Counted from the first letter of the stretch, positions 1-8,689 are shown. The stretch: 64,000 nt of DNA from Streptomyces mangrovi (GCF_900114215.1 NZ_FOSG01000002.1:1-64000), one strand, 5' to 3'. Notes: generated from the letters alone by a model not told the origin. Numbers and translations: made by a program.

Positions 1-413
1 TAGTTGAGCAGACTTCCCTGCAGTTCGGCGCGGAGGTCCGGCGTCAGCACCGTACCCGCACGGTCCACCAACAGGGCCATCTCATACCCGACCAGACCGA
101 TGTCCGCCTCCGGATGCGCCAGCACCGCCAGCGAGGAACCGTCGGAGATCGACATGATGAAGAGGAACCCACGCTCCATCTCCACCACCGTCTGATTCAC
201 CGCACCCCCCTCGAAGATGCGCGACGCACCAGCGGTCAGCGAGGTCAGCCCCGACGCGACCGCCGCCAACTGATCGGCACGATCCCGCGGAAACCCCTCG
301 GACATGGCCAGAAGGAGACCGTCGGCGGAGACCACCACCGTGTGCGACACCCCCGGGGTGTTGTCCACGAAGTTGGTGATCAACCAGTTCAGATTCTGCG
401 CCGCCTGGCTCAT
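1..413 (-). CDS. cvnB: Roadblock/LC7 domain protein of a conservon (CvnB-like), last base of stop outside window
   Basis: This is a 137-residue protein of the roadblock/LC7 (MglB-like) fold. In Streptomyces conservons it works with a sensor-kinase-like protein, a DUF742 protein and a small GTPase, probably as a GTPase regulator at the membrane. The start ATG (411-413) follows the upstream cvnA stop by 9 bases. The sequence begins MSQAAQNLNWLITNF and contains SHTVVVSADGLLLAMSEG and the GAVNQTVVEMERGFLF stretch typical of the family. It ends in ELQGSLLN; the next two bases, TA, are the start of the stop codon, so the coding part is essentially complete. The DUF742 and GTPase genes would be expected just beyond the window edge. 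Family assignment is confident; which conservon copy this is cannot be told from here. Confidence 0.93.
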   Translation of the reverse strand, partial: MSQAAQNLNWLITNFVDNTPGVSHTVVVSADGLLLAMSEGFPRDRADQLAAVASGLTSLTAGASRIFEGGAVNQTVVEMERGFLFIMSISDGSSLAVLAHPEADIGLVGYEMALLVDRAGTVLTPDLRAELQGSLLN

Positions 414-422
414 CGGACTCAA

Positions 423-3400
423 CTAACGCTCCTGCTGGTAGGTGGGGCCTGTGCCGTGGCTGCCGCCGGCCTGGCCGCTTCCGGCCTGCCGGCCCTGCTG
501 GATGCCCCGGCGGAGATTGGTCAGCCGACCGCGTACGTCATCGGGCGCACGCGAGACCTGCGGGCCGGCCGGTGCGGACGGCCGCTGCTGCGCGGTGCCC
601 GCCACGAGGTTGGCGCGCGGCACGCGGCGTGGCAGACCGGAGGTGGTGACCCCGCCGGCCGCGGGCTGGCGGAGCTGTTCGGCCCGGCGCCAGCGCTCGT
701 CGTTCGGGGTCTCCTGCCACCCGGCGCCGGTGCCGCCGTCGGCGCCGGCGGACCCGCCGGTGGGCTGCCGCCGCTGGGGCGCCGGCCGGGCGGGCCGCTC
801 GGGCCGCTGGGGGGATGCCGGACCGGGCGCTCCCGCCGACGGGGACTCGCCCGACGACGCGGTCGCGGGAGCCTGCTGGGCGGCCTGGCGGGCGCTGAAC
901 CAGTTCGTCTCCATCGACTCGAAGATCGGTGTGCGCTCGTCCGAGCCCGTCGCGGCCGGGCTGCTGCCGGGCAGTTCGTAGGCGGAGGACTCGCGGGCGG
1001 TGGAGGCGCCCTGCCGGGGGACGGCGTACTGCCCGGTGTCCTGCGGGTCCTGCTGGGTCTGGGGCGCCGGGTACTGGCCGGTGTCCTGAGGCGCCGGGTA
1101 CTGGCCGGTGTCCTGAGGCGCCGGGTACTGGCCGGTGTCCTGAGGCACCGGGTACTGGCCCGTGTCCTGGGGGCCGCCCGGAAGGGCGTACTGGCCGGTG
1201 TCCTGCGGGCTCTGGGGCCGGGCGTACTGGCCGGTGTCCTGCGGACCGCGCGGGCCGCCCTGCGGCTCCACACGCGGAAGCGGAGCGGTCTCGCCGGGTC
1301 CGGCGGGCTGCTGCGGGTACGCGCCGGGGCCGCCTGGACGGGCGAACTGCGAGGTGCTCTCCGCCTCTTCGTGACCGCGCGGCGCGTCGGGGGCCTCGTA
1401 GCGGCCGGACGCCCGGTCGTCGCGGCCGTCGGCCCAGCTGGGGCGCCTCTCGCCCGGTCCGGCGGGCAGTTCACCTGTGGAGGCGTCGTCGCGCCGCTGC
1501 GGCGGCTGCTGGCCGGTGCGGGGCTCGGGGCGCGCGCCGGAGCCGAAGGCCCCCGCGGGCACGCCCTCTCCGGGACGGCCGGGCTGCCCGGGGCGGGACG
1601 ACTGCCCGGGGCCGGGGCGGCCGGGGGCGCCGAAGCCACCGCCCGCGGGACCGCCTGCCGCGGGACCGCCGGGGAGCGCGGCACGCGAGGAGGAGCCGCC
1701 CTGGACCTGGTTGCGGGTGGGCAGCGCACCGAGTCGGCTGGTACCGGCCGGCGCGCCGCCGCCCTGCGGCTCTCGCCGCAGCGTGGCGGACGGACCGGCG
1801 CCCTGGCCGCCGTCGCCGGAGGGCTTCCTCTGCTGGCCGTTCTGCTGGCCGTTGTGCTGGCCGCCGCGCTGGGCGACGTCGACCGGGAGCATGACCAGCG
1901 CGGTCGTGCCGCCGGAGTCGGAGGGGCGCAGTTGGATGCGGATGCCGTGCCGCAGGGACAGGCGGCCGACCACGAACAGGCCCATGCGGCGGGAGACCGA
2001 GACGTCGACCGTCGGGGGGTTGGCGAGCCGCTCGTTGATCGCCGCAAGGTCCTCGGGCGACAGTCCGATGCCGGTGTCGTGGATCTCGACCAGCACCCGG
2101 CCGTCGGGCAGCGCGTGGCCGGTGACCTTGACCTTGGTCTGCGGCGAGGAGAACGAGGTGGCGTTCTCCAGCAGCTCGGCCAGCAGGTGCACCAGGTCGT
2201 TGACGACCCGGCCCGCGACCTCGGTGGTGGGAACGGCGCTCAGCTCGATGCGCTCGTACTGTTCCACCTCGGACGCGGCGGCGCGCAGCACGTCCACCAG
2301 CGGCACCGGGCGGGTCCAGCGGCGGCCGGGCTCCTCGCCCGCGAGGACCAGCAGGTTCTCGCCGTTGCGGCGCATACGGGTCGCCAGGTGGTCCAGCTTG
2401 AACAGGGAGGAGAGCTGGTCCGGGTCGGCCTCGCGGGACTCCAGTTCGGAGATGAGCGAGAGCTGGCGCTGGATCAGGCCCTGACTGCGGCGCGAGAGGT
2501 TGGTGAACATCGCGTTGACGTTCCCCCGCAGCAGCGCCTGCTCGGCGGCGAGCCGGACGGCCTCGCTGTGCACGTCGTCGAACGCCGCGGCCACCCGGCC
2601 GATCTCGTCGCGGCTGTGGACGCCGACGGACTCCACGGAGGTGTCGACGTCCTGCGGGTCGGCCTCGGAGAGCTGCTTGACCAGCTCGGGCAGGCGGCGG
2701 CGGGCCACGTCCTGCGCGGTGTCCTGCAGCCGGCGCAGCGAGCGGATCATGGAGCGGGCCACGACGAACGCGCCGACCAGCGAGATGCCGAGCACGAGCA
2801 GCACCAGGACACCGTTGAAGAGGGCCGACTGCTGGGCCTCGGCCCGCAGCGTACGGGCCTGCTCGTCCATCTGCGTGAGCAGCGAGGCCTCGATCTTCCG
2901 CATCTGCTCGATCTTGACCTGGTCCTGGTCGAACCAGTCCAGGTAGGAGCGGTTCTCGCGCGAGATGCCCTTGGGGTCCTTCACCACACGCTCGGCGTAC
3001 TCGTCGGCCGAGGTGATGTTGACGATGCCCTCGTCGAGCGGCTTGGTGAGCTCGGCCGCCTCGTTGTTGCCGTAGATGTCGTCGAAGCGCTTACGGGCCG
3101 CGCTCTCGCTCTCCCAGGCCGTCCTGATGTACAGGTGGTCGTTGTCCGACAGCTTGGGGCCGTCCTCGCGGGCCAGGCCGGCGCTGATGATCGCACGCTG
3201 CATGGAGGCGTACTCCTTGGCGGAGGAGAACGCCGCCAGCGCACGGGTGCTCTGGATCATCTCCGGGTTGCTGGTGGCCTGCGCCATGTCCTGGGACAGG
3301 CTCAGCAGCGACTCGATCAGCTGGTTGTAGTCGTTGACCGTCTGCGAGATGTTGTCCGGGTTGTCGTACGCCCGCTCCCGGATGGTCTTGAGCCGGTTCA

Positions 3401-3989
3401 GCTGCCGGGTGATGTCCGTGATCGTGGCACGGACGCCGGAGAGGAGCCCGGCGTCGGCCGTGTCGAGCGCGGGGGTGGCGTCGAAGAACGCGGCCTTGAC
3501 CTGGTCGGTCTCCTCGCGCGGACCGACGACCGCGTCGTCCTTGGGGTTGCCGGTGCCGGTCAGGGGGCCGGCCGAGCGGTCCCGCTCCTCCTGGAGTGCC
3601 GTCGCCAGCTCGGTGGCGCGCTCGGTCATCTCCGTGAGGAGCTTCATGTTGTCGAGCTGGTCGACCTCGGCGAGCGAGCTGTTGATGCTCAGTGCGCCCA
3701 GCGAGGTGGCGGTGACGACCGGAAGGGCCAGCAGCGAGACCAGACGGGTACTGATGCGCCAGTTGCGCAGGGCCAGACGGGAGCCCGTGGCGCCGGGCTC
3801 CTTGGGCTTCGGGGCACCCTCGGCCTCGCCGTCCGGTCGCGCCTTCGCGCGCTTGCCCTTGTCGGCGTCGAGGGCCTGCTCCCGGCCACCGCTCTCCTGG
3901 GCGCGCTGTGGTGAGGAGCCGCGGTCGGTCGCACCGCGCAGCTCCGGGTCCCCCACAGCGCTGCCATCCCTCTTGAAACGTCCCTGCAC
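423..3989 (-). CDS. cvnA: Conservon sensor histidine kinase-like protein with nitrate/nitrite-sensing type domain (CvnA-like)
   Basis: This large membrane sensor has about 1188 residues. A basic N-terminus is followed by a membrane segment (about residues 82-103), an extracytoplasmic region resembling the NIT nitrate/nitrite-sensing domain (ELATALQEERDRSAG), a second membrane segment (about 390-410), HAMP, and a HATPase domain. The N-box is LLENATSFS near residue 600 and the G1 box is DTGIGLS. From about residue 710 to the end is a Pro/Gln/Gly-rich tail with seven QDTGQY motifs. I chose GTG at 3987-3989 because AGAGG lies about 11 bases upstream and protein similarity begins at QGRFKRDG; the open frame extends further upstream but looks non-coding. 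It is cotranscribed with the roadblock gene. Conservon proteins are thought to form a GPCR-like membrane complex. No canonical phosphoacceptor His box is obvious. Confidence 0.9.
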   Translation of the reverse strand: MQGRFKRDGSAVGDPELRGATDRGSSPQRAQESGGREQALDADKGKRAKARPDGEAEGAPKPKEPGATGSRLALRNWRISTRLVSLLALPVVTATSLGALSINSSLAEVDQLDNMKLLTEMTERATELATALQEERDRSAGPLTGTGNPKDDAVVGPREETDQVKAAFFDATPALDTADAGLLSGVRATITDITRQLNRLKTIRERAYDNPDNISQTVNDYNQLIESLLSLSQDMAQATSNPEMIQSTRALAAFSSAKEYASMQRAIISAGLAREDGPKLSDNDHLYIRTAWESESAARKRFDDIYGNNEAAELTKPLDEGIVNITSADEYAERVVKDPKGISRENRSYLDWFDQDQVKIEQMRKIEASLLTQMDEQARTLRAEAQQSALFNGVLVLLVLGISLVGAFVVARSMIRSLRRLQDTAQDVARRRLPELVKQLSEADPQDVDTSVESVGVHSRDEIGRVAAAFDDVHSEAVRLAAEQALLRGNVNAMFTNLSRRSQGLIQRQLSLISELESREADPDQLSSLFKLDHLATRMRRNGENLLVLAGEEPGRRWTRPVPLVDVLRAAASEVEQYERIELSAVPTTEVAGRVVNDLVHLLAELLENATSFSSPQTKVKVTGHALPDGRVLVEIHDTGIGLSPEDLAAINERLANPPTVDVSVSRRMGLFVVGRLSLRHGIRIQLRPSDSGGTTALVMLPVDVAQRGGQHNGQQNGQQRKPSGDGGQGAGPSATLRREPQGGGAPAGTSRLGALPTRNQVQGGSSSRAALPGGPAAGGPAGGGFGAPGRPGPGQSSRPGQPGRPGEGVPAGAFGSGARPEPRTGQQPPQRRDDASTGELPAGPGERRPSWADGRDDRASGRYEAPDAPRGHEEAESTSQFARPGGPGAYPQQPAGPGETAPLPRVEPQGGPRGPQDTGQYARPQSPQDTGQYALPGGPQDTGQYPVPQDTGQYPAPQDTGQYPAPQDTGQYPAPQTQQDPQDTGQYAVPRQGASTARESSAYELPGSSPAATGSDERTPIFESMETNWFSARQAAQQAPATASSGESPSAGAPGPASPQRPERPARPAPQRRQPTGGSAGADGGTGAGWQETPNDERWRRAEQLRQPAAGGVTTSGLPRRVPRANLVAGTAQQRPSAPAGPQVSRAPDDVRGRLTNLRRGIQQGRQAGSGQAGGSHGTGPTYQQER
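1026..1245 (-). repeat. Tandem coding repeat, 27-bp unit encoding PQDTGQY(P/A)
   Basis: Inside the cvnA tail, seven PQDTGQY motifs are encoded within about 220 bases. The middle copies are nearly identical at DNA level, with a 27-bp period (nine residues, APQDTGQYP). The outer copies have diverged in the linker residues. This is the signature of repeat expansion within a low-complexity tail. Confidence 0.9.
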
Positions 3990-4545
3990 TAGCGTCGCAA
4001 CCTCTGGACCAGGCGTCCCCCCGCGAACGGCGGAACGGTATCGAGTCGGGAAGGTCCGAAGGACCCCCCTGACGGTCGTGAGTGACCGGCGCGCCCCCAA
4101 GTCTCCGCCGCGCGGCGCTCCTATGCGCCCTTTGCGCGCCGGGTCTCTCCTGCGGCGGTCCGTGGAATTCCAGCACAGTGCCGGATCTCCAACAAGGTCC
4201 GTGGATAAGGCTGTGACATGCGTGACGCTACGCAGACACTCTGTGGCGGAGGGTGTAGACGCATACGGCGCATCACGGACTTTTGGCAGCTGGCGCCACA
4301 CGCGAGCCGCTACAGTGCCCACTGCCCCGGTAGCGACACCAGAGGGTGAATAGCCCAATTTTGGCTGAGTATGTCCGTTTGAATGACCGATTCGGGCGGT
4401 CCGTTATGCGGCTTTTGCCCGCCGTTTCGTGAGTAAAATCACAGGCGGATCGTTATACGAGTCATCCCTGGAGGGGAACGGGGCCCCTTACGCTCAGCTT
4501 TACACAAGGTATGTAAACGACAAGAAGGCGAACGAGGCAGACCTG

Positions 4546-4734
4546 GTGAAGACGACGATGATCACGCGCAGCGTTGCCAACCCGCAGCGCACCACCCTGG
4601 CCCACCTCGAGGACGCCGACGAGCCGACGGTCGTCCCGGCCGAGCGCGCGGGGAGCGGGGAGGACGCGGGGAACCTTCCGGCCCGGACCGCCAACCCGCG
4701 CCGGACCGTTCTGATGGACGCCCCCGTCGGCTGA
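4546..4734 (+). CDS. Small hypothetical protein (62 aa) with duplicated ANP(Q/R)RT(T/V)L motif
   Basis: I do not recognise this gene. From GTG at 4546 it encodes 62 residues, beginning VKTTMITRSVANPQRTTLAH and ending TANPRRTVLMDAPVG. The motif ANPQRTTL near the N-terminus recurs as ANPRRTVL near the C-terminus, with an acidic, Pro-rich centre between. GAGG lies 8 bases before the GTG. The frame is open back to 4429, but that part holds TTA, ATC and AAA-type codons unlike Streptomyces coding DNA, so I took the later start. It is transcribed divergently from cvnA, converges on accE, and ends 7 bases before a perfect 29-bp hairpin. A small regulatory or precursor peptide is possible, but nothing shows a function. 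Confidence 0.55.
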   Translation: MKTTMITRSVANPQRTTLAHLEDADEPTVVPAERAGSGEDAGNLPARTANPRRTVLMDAPVG

Positions 4735-4741
4735 CCGGCTC

Positions 4742-4808
4742 CGCGAACTCGCACGGGCCGGCCCCCGTACACCCGAGGGGTACGGGGGCCGGCCCGTGCG
4801 AGTTCGCG
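4742..4808. terminator. Perfect 29-bp inverted repeat, bidirectional terminator
   Basis: The arms at 4742-4770 and 4780-4808 are perfectly complementary around a 9-base loop. The repeat lies between the convergent small gene (ends 4734) and accE (ends 4869), which fits a bidirectional terminator. Long GC-rich stems without a U-tract are common at Streptomyces gene ends. Confidence 0.8.
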
Positions 4809-4868
4809 CCGAAGGCCGGTTCGCCCGGCCCCGGCGGCGGGCCCTCCCCGGGCTCTCCCGGTCTCCGG

Positions 4869-5126
4869 TCAGCCCTGCCAGCTGTGGGGGGCGCGGAAAC
4901 CGGAGGTGCGCTCCAGGCGGCGCCAGGGTGCGGTGCTGCGGCGCGGGCGGGAGGCGGCGGGACCGGCCCGGTGGGCGGCGGCGCGGGCCAGGAGCAGGGC
5001 GGTGACCGCGGCGAGCTCCTCCTCGCTGGCGTGCCCCTTCTCCACACGGACCACGTCGGCGACGGCCGTGGCTGCTGCGGTGGCGGTGGCGGAAACGTTC
5101 ACGGGGCTGATCCTCACAGGTGTCAC
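4869..5126 (-). CDS. accE: Acyl-CoA carboxylase epsilon subunit
   Basis: This small accessory subunit belongs to the acetyl-/propionyl-CoA carboxylase complex, found in actinobacteria next to the beta subunit. The core [26 protein letters not shown] is the family hallmark; the epsilon helix binds and stabilises the carboxyltransferase. From the GTG at 5124-5126, which overlaps the accB stop as GTGA, the product is 85 residues. An internal start nearer the core would give a product closer to the usual 65-70 residues, so the N-terminus is uncertain. The C-terminal part is Arg-rich and ends FRAPHSWQG. It is translationally coupled to accB and ends near the large hairpin at 4742-4808. Confidence 0.85.
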   Translation of the reverse strand: MTPVRISPVNVSATATAAATAVADVVRVEKGHASEEELAAVTALLLARAAAHRAGPAASRPRRSTAPWRRLERTSGFRAPHSWQG

Positions 5127-6706
5127 TGGGGCGGGTTGCCGTGCTTGCGGGCGGGCAGATCGGCGTGCTTGGTGCGGAGCATGGCCAGGGCGCCGATGAG
5201 TACGGAGCGCGTCTCGGCGGGGTCGATGACGTCGTCGACCAGACCGCGTTCGGCCGCGTAGTAGGGGTGCATCAGCTCGGACCGGTACTCCTTGACCAGC
5301 TCCGCCCGGGTGGCCTCGGGGTCGTCGGAGGCGGCGATCTGCCGCCGGAAGATCACGCCGGCCGCTCCCTCGGCGCCCATCACCGCGATCTCGTTGGTCG
5401 GCCAGGCGTAGGTCAGGTCCGCGCCGATGGACTGGGAGTCCATGACGATGTACGCGCCGCCGTAGGCCTTGCGCAGCACCACCGAGACCCGCGGCACGGT
5501 GGCGTTGCAGTACGCGTACAGCAGCTTGGCGCCGTGCCGGATGATCCCGCCGTGCTCCTGGTCCACGCCGGGCAGGAAGCCGGGCACGTCCAGCAGTGTG
5601 AGGATGGGGATGTTGAACGCGTCGCACATCTGCACGAAGCGGGCGGCCTTCTCGGAGGCGTGGATGTCCAGCACGCCGGCGAGCTGCTGGGGCTGGTTGG
5701 CGACGATCCCCACCACCTGGCCGTCCATCCGGGCCAGCGCGCAGATGATGTTGGTGGCCCAGCGCTCGTGGACCTCCAGCATCTCGCCCTCGTCGACGAT
5801 CTCCTCGATCACCGCGCGCATGTCGTAGGGGCGGTTGCCGTCGGCCGGCACCAGGTCGTACAGCACCTCGCCGCGCCGGTCGGCCGGGTCGGCGCACTCG
5901 GTGCGCGGCGGGTTCTCCCGGTTGTTGGACGGCAGCAGGGACAGCAGGTAGCGGACCTCCTCCAGGCAGGCGGTCTCGTCGTCGTAGGCGAAGTGCGCCA
6001 CGCCCGAGGTCGACGCGTGCACGTCCGCCCCGCCCAGCCCGTTCTGGCTCACCTGCGCACCGGTGACCGCCTGGACGACGTCGGGGCCGGTGATGAACAT
6101 CTGCGAGGTGTCGCGGACCATGAACACGAAGTCGGTCAGCGCCGGGGAGTAGGCCGCCCCGCCCGCGCACGGGCCCAGCATCACCGAGATCTGCGGGATC
6201 ACCCCCGACGCCCCGGTGTTGCGCCGGAAGATGCCGCCGTAGCCGGCCAGGGCCACCACGCCCTCCTGGATGCGGGCGCCGGCCCCGTCGTTGAGGGAGA
6301 CCAGCGGCGCGCCCGCCGCCACGGCCAGGTCCATGATCTTGTGGATCTTCTGCGCGTGGGCCTCGCCCAGCGCCCCGCCGAAGATCCGGAAGTCGTGGGC
6401 GTAGACGAAGACGGTCCGGCCGTGGACGGTGCCCCAGCCGGTGACCACCCCGTCGGTGTACGGCTTCCTGTCCTCCAGGCCGAAGCCGGTGGCGCGGTGC
6501 CGGCGCAGCGGCTCGACCTCCTGGAACGACCCCTCGTCCAGCAGCAGTTCGATCCGCTCGCGCGCGGTCAGCTTGCCCTTGGCGTGCTGGGCCTCGGTGG
6601 CTCGCTCGCTCGGACCGCGTCGAACCTGCTCACGGATGGCGTGCAACTCCGCCACACGGCCACGGGCGTCACTCGCCGCGAGCGGCGTCTGGGACAGATC
6701 GGTCAT
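5123..6706 (-). CDS. accB: Acyl-CoA carboxylase beta subunit (carboxyltransferase)
   Basis: This 527-residue biotin-dependent carboxyltransferase moves carboxyl from carboxybiotin on the alpha subunit to acetyl- or propionyl-CoA, giving malonyl- or methylmalonyl-CoA for fatty acid and polyketide synthesis. It starts MTDLSQTPLAASDARGR and has KGKLTARERIELLLDEGSF, the oxyanion-hole glycines in SLNDGAGARIQEG, and GGAYIVMDSQSIGADL. Residue Ile420 in GGAYIVM corresponds to the position where Asp favours propionyl-CoA only and Ile allows acetyl-CoA as well in characterised Streptomyces enzymes. That points to the AccB type rather than PccB. The alpha (biotinylated) subunit is not in this window. 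The accE gene follows with a 4-base overlap. Confidence 0.95.
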   Translation of the reverse strand: MTDLSQTPLAASDARGRVAELHAIREQVRRGPSERATEAQHAKGKLTARERIELLLDEGSFQEVEPLRRHRATGFGLEDRKPYTDGVVTGWGTVHGRTVFVYAHDFRIFGGALGEAHAQKIHKIMDLAVAAGAPLVSLNDGAGARIQEGVVALAGYGGIFRRNTGASGVIPQISVMLGPCAGGAAYSPALTDFVFMVRDTSQMFITGPDVVQAVTGAQVSQNGLGGADVHASTSGVAHFAYDDETACLEEVRYLLSLLPSNNRENPPRTECADPADRRGEVLYDLVPADGNRPYDMRAVIEEIVDEGEMLEVHERWATNIICALARMDGQVVGIVANQPQQLAGVLDIHASEKAARFVQMCDAFNIPILTLLDVPGFLPGVDQEHGGIIRHGAKLLYAYCNATVPRVSVVLRKAYGGAYIVMDSQSIGADLTYAWPTNEIAVMGAEGAAGVIFRRQIAASDDPEATRAELVKEYRSELMHPYYAAERGLVDDVIDPAETRSVLIGALAMLRTKHADLPARKHGNPPQ

Positions 6707-6840
6707 GTTCAGACCCTACGAAACCACCGCACTGTTCGCCGTCGTCGGATTCGTACAGTCTCAGCCCGTGATTCATGGCCACGCTGGACAGAACCACGCC
6801 TCTGGGGCCGCTACACCAGGGAGGATCCCCAGTTTCCCCG

Positions 6841-6873
6841 GGCGCGGACTGTGGGATTCCCACAGTCCGCGCC
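6841..6873. terminator. 16-bp palindromic hairpin downstream of cimA
   Basis: The sequences 6841-6856 and 6858-6873 are perfect reverse complements around one central base. The element lies between the cimA stop (6916) and the accB start (6706), both leftward, so it most likely ends the cimA transcript. No other gene fits in this 209-base gap, which must also hold the accB promoter. Confidence 0.7.
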
Positions 6874-6915
6874 AAAGGAGCATTCAGGCCTGGGTGGGCG
6901 TGTCGTGACGGCCGG

Positions 6916-8559
6916 TCAGCCCTGCGGCTCGACGCCGGCGCGCAGCAGGCCGTAGGTGTAGGCGTCGACGAGGGCCTGCCAGGAGGCGGCGATGACGTTG
7001 TCGGCCACTCCGACGGTGGACCACTCGCCTCCGCCGTCCCCGGTGGACACCAGCACCCGTGTGGTGGACTCCGTGCCGTGGGTGCCCGCCAGGATGCGGA
7101 CCTTGTAGTCCACCAACTCCATCTGGGCGAGCTCGGGGTAGATCCGCTCCAGGGCCAGCCGAAGGGCCCGGTCCAGGGCGTTGACGGGGCCGTTCCCCTC
7201 GGCGGTGGAGACGATGCGCTCACCCTTGGCCCACAGCTTCACGGTCGCCTCGTTGGCGTGGGAACCGTCGGGGCGGTTCTCCACGATGGCGCGCCAGGAC
7301 TCGGTGGTGAAGAAGCTCCGGAAACGCTCCTCCGCCCCACCCCTCAGCAACTCCTCGCGCAGCAGCAGTTCGAAGGACGCGTCGGCGGCCTCGTAGCTGT
7401 ACCCGCGCAGTTCGCGCTCCTTGACGCGCTCCACGATCCGGCCGACCAGCTCGCGGTCGCCGCTCAGATCGATCCCCAGCTCCTGGCCCTTGAGCTCGAT
7501 GGAGGCCCGGCCGGCCATGTCGGAGACCAGCATCCGCAGGCGGTTGCCGACCAGCTCGGGGTCGATGTGCTGGTAGAGGTCGGGATCCACCTTGATGGCG
7601 GAGGCGTGCAGTCCGGCCTTGTGGGCGAACGCGGAAACACCCACGTACGGCTGATGGGTGGAGGGCGTCAGGTTGACGACCTCGGCGATGGCGTGGGAGA
7701 TCCGCGTCATCTCGCGCAGCGCGCCCTCGGGCAGGACCTTCATGCCGTACTTGAGCTGGAGGGCGGCGACCACCGAGAAGAGGTTGGCGTTGCCCACACG
7801 CTCGCCGTAGCCGTTGGCAGTGCACTGCACATGGGTGGCGCCGGCGTCCACCGCGGCCAGGGTGTTGGCGACGGCGCAACCGGTGTCGTCCTGGGCGTGG
7901 ATGCCCAGTCGCGCGCCGGTGTCGGCGTGCACCGTCCGCACCACGGCCTGGATCTGGGCGGGGAGCATGCCGCCGTTGGTGTCGCACAGCACGACCACGT
8001 CGGCGCCGGCCTCGTACGCGGTGCGCACGACCCGCTTGGCGTACTCGGGGTCGGCCTGGTAGCCGTCGAAGAAGTGCTCGCAGTCGACGAAGACCCGCCG
8101 GCCCCGCTCCCGCAGGTGCTCCACCGTGTCGCGGACCATCGCCAGGTTCTCCTCCAGCGTGGTGCGCAGCGCCAGCTCGACATGGCGGTCGTGCGCCTTG
8201 GCGACGATGGTGACCACCGGCGCCCGCGAGTCGACCAGTGCCCGCACCTGCGGGTCGTCGGCCGCGGCGACGCCCGCCCTGCGGGTGGCGCCGAACGCGA
8301 CGAGCCGGGCGTGGCGGAAGTCGATCTCCTCACGGGCGCGCCGGAAGAACTCGGTGTCCCGGGGGTTGGCACCGGGCCAGCCGCCCTCGATGAAGCCGAC
8401 ACCGAAGTCGTCCAGGTGACGGGCGATGGTGAGCTTGTCCGCGACGGAGAGGTTGATGCCCTCCCGCTGTGCCCCGTCGCGGAGCGTGGTGTCGAAGACG
8501 TGGAACGCGTCGCCGAGGGACGCGTCCCCCGGCTGCCGGGAGGCCGCGGCGTCGGTCAT
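6916..8559 (-). CDS. cimA: (R)-citramalate synthase
   Basis: This is a 547-residue enzyme of the isopropylmalate/citramalate synthase family. It condenses acetyl-CoA with pyruvate, giving a threonine-independent route to 2-oxobutyrate and isoleucine. FDTTLRDGAQREGINLSVADK at the N-terminus and GGWPGANPRDTEFF match the CimA-type subgroup (about 540 residues) rather than LeuA. HAQDDTGCAVANTLAAVDAG supplies the metal and active-site region, and the C-terminal part (about 400-547) is the LeuA-type regulatory domain. I chose ATG at 8557-8559 because AGGAG sits about 10 bases upstream; a longer frame to 8622 lacks this. The gene is preceded by a leader peptide (8747-8782) and a terminator hairpin (8663-8689) that look like isoleucine-responsive attenuation. 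Confidence 0.93.
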   Translation of the reverse strand: MTDAAASRQPGDASLGDAFHVFDTTLRDGAQREGINLSVADKLTIARHLDDFGVGFIEGGWPGANPRDTEFFRRAREEIDFRHARLVAFGATRRAGVAAADDPQVRALVDSRAPVVTIVAKAHDRHVELALRTTLEENLAMVRDTVEHLRERGRRVFVDCEHFFDGYQADPEYAKRVVRTAYEAGADVVVLCDTNGGMLPAQIQAVVRTVHADTGARLGIHAQDDTGCAVANTLAAVDAGATHVQCTANGYGERVGNANLFSVVAALQLKYGMKVLPEGALREMTRISHAIAEVVNLTPSTHQPYVGVSAFAHKAGLHASAIKVDPDLYQHIDPELVGNRLRMLVSDMAGRASIELKGQELGIDLSGDRELVGRIVERVKERELRGYSYEAADASFELLLREELLRGGAEERFRSFFTTESWRAIVENRPDGSHANEATVKLWAKGERIVSTAEGNGPVNALDRALRLALERIYPELAQMELVDYKVRILAGTHGTESTTRVLVSTGDGGGEWSTVGVADNVIAASWQALVDAYTYGLLRAGVEPQG

Positions 8560-8662
8560 GCTGGTCTGGCTCCTGTCGATGGATGTAGGTCCGGAGTGCT
8601 TGGCCCTACTTGTCCCCATCATCCCTCACGCCCTCGTTCCGGCCGGGTGGTACCGGAAAACG

Positions 8663-8689
8663 AAAAAACCCCTCGCGGGTGCGAGAGGT
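8663..8689 (-). terminator. Attenuator: intrinsic terminator in the cimA leader
   Basis: On the minus strand a 9-bp stem (8681-8689 with 8668-8676, including one G-U pair) with a 4-base loop is followed immediately by six T. This is one of only two classic hairpin-plus-U-tract terminators seen in the window. It lies about 104 bases before the cimA start and 58 bases after the leader peptide stop. The sequence at 8723-8728 can pair with 8678-8683, which would break the terminator and serve as an antiterminator. Confidence 0.8.

Noticed and set aside
114..3914. Very long open frame on the plus strand opposite cvnA
   Set aside because: It is a shadow caused by the extreme GC bias at third positions of cvnA; its translation is low-complexity Arg/Gly/Ala with no domain. 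cvnA on the minus strand has clear domains.
4429..4545. Upstream extension of the small gene to a GTG at 4429
   Set aside because: This part uses TTA and other AT-ending codons foreign to Streptomyces genes, while a good ribosome binding site precedes GTG 4546.
4546..4734. Calling the small gene a RiPP precursor
   Set aside because: No modifying enzyme, peptidase or transporter gene lies nearby, and the repeat motif is not a known core or leader signature.
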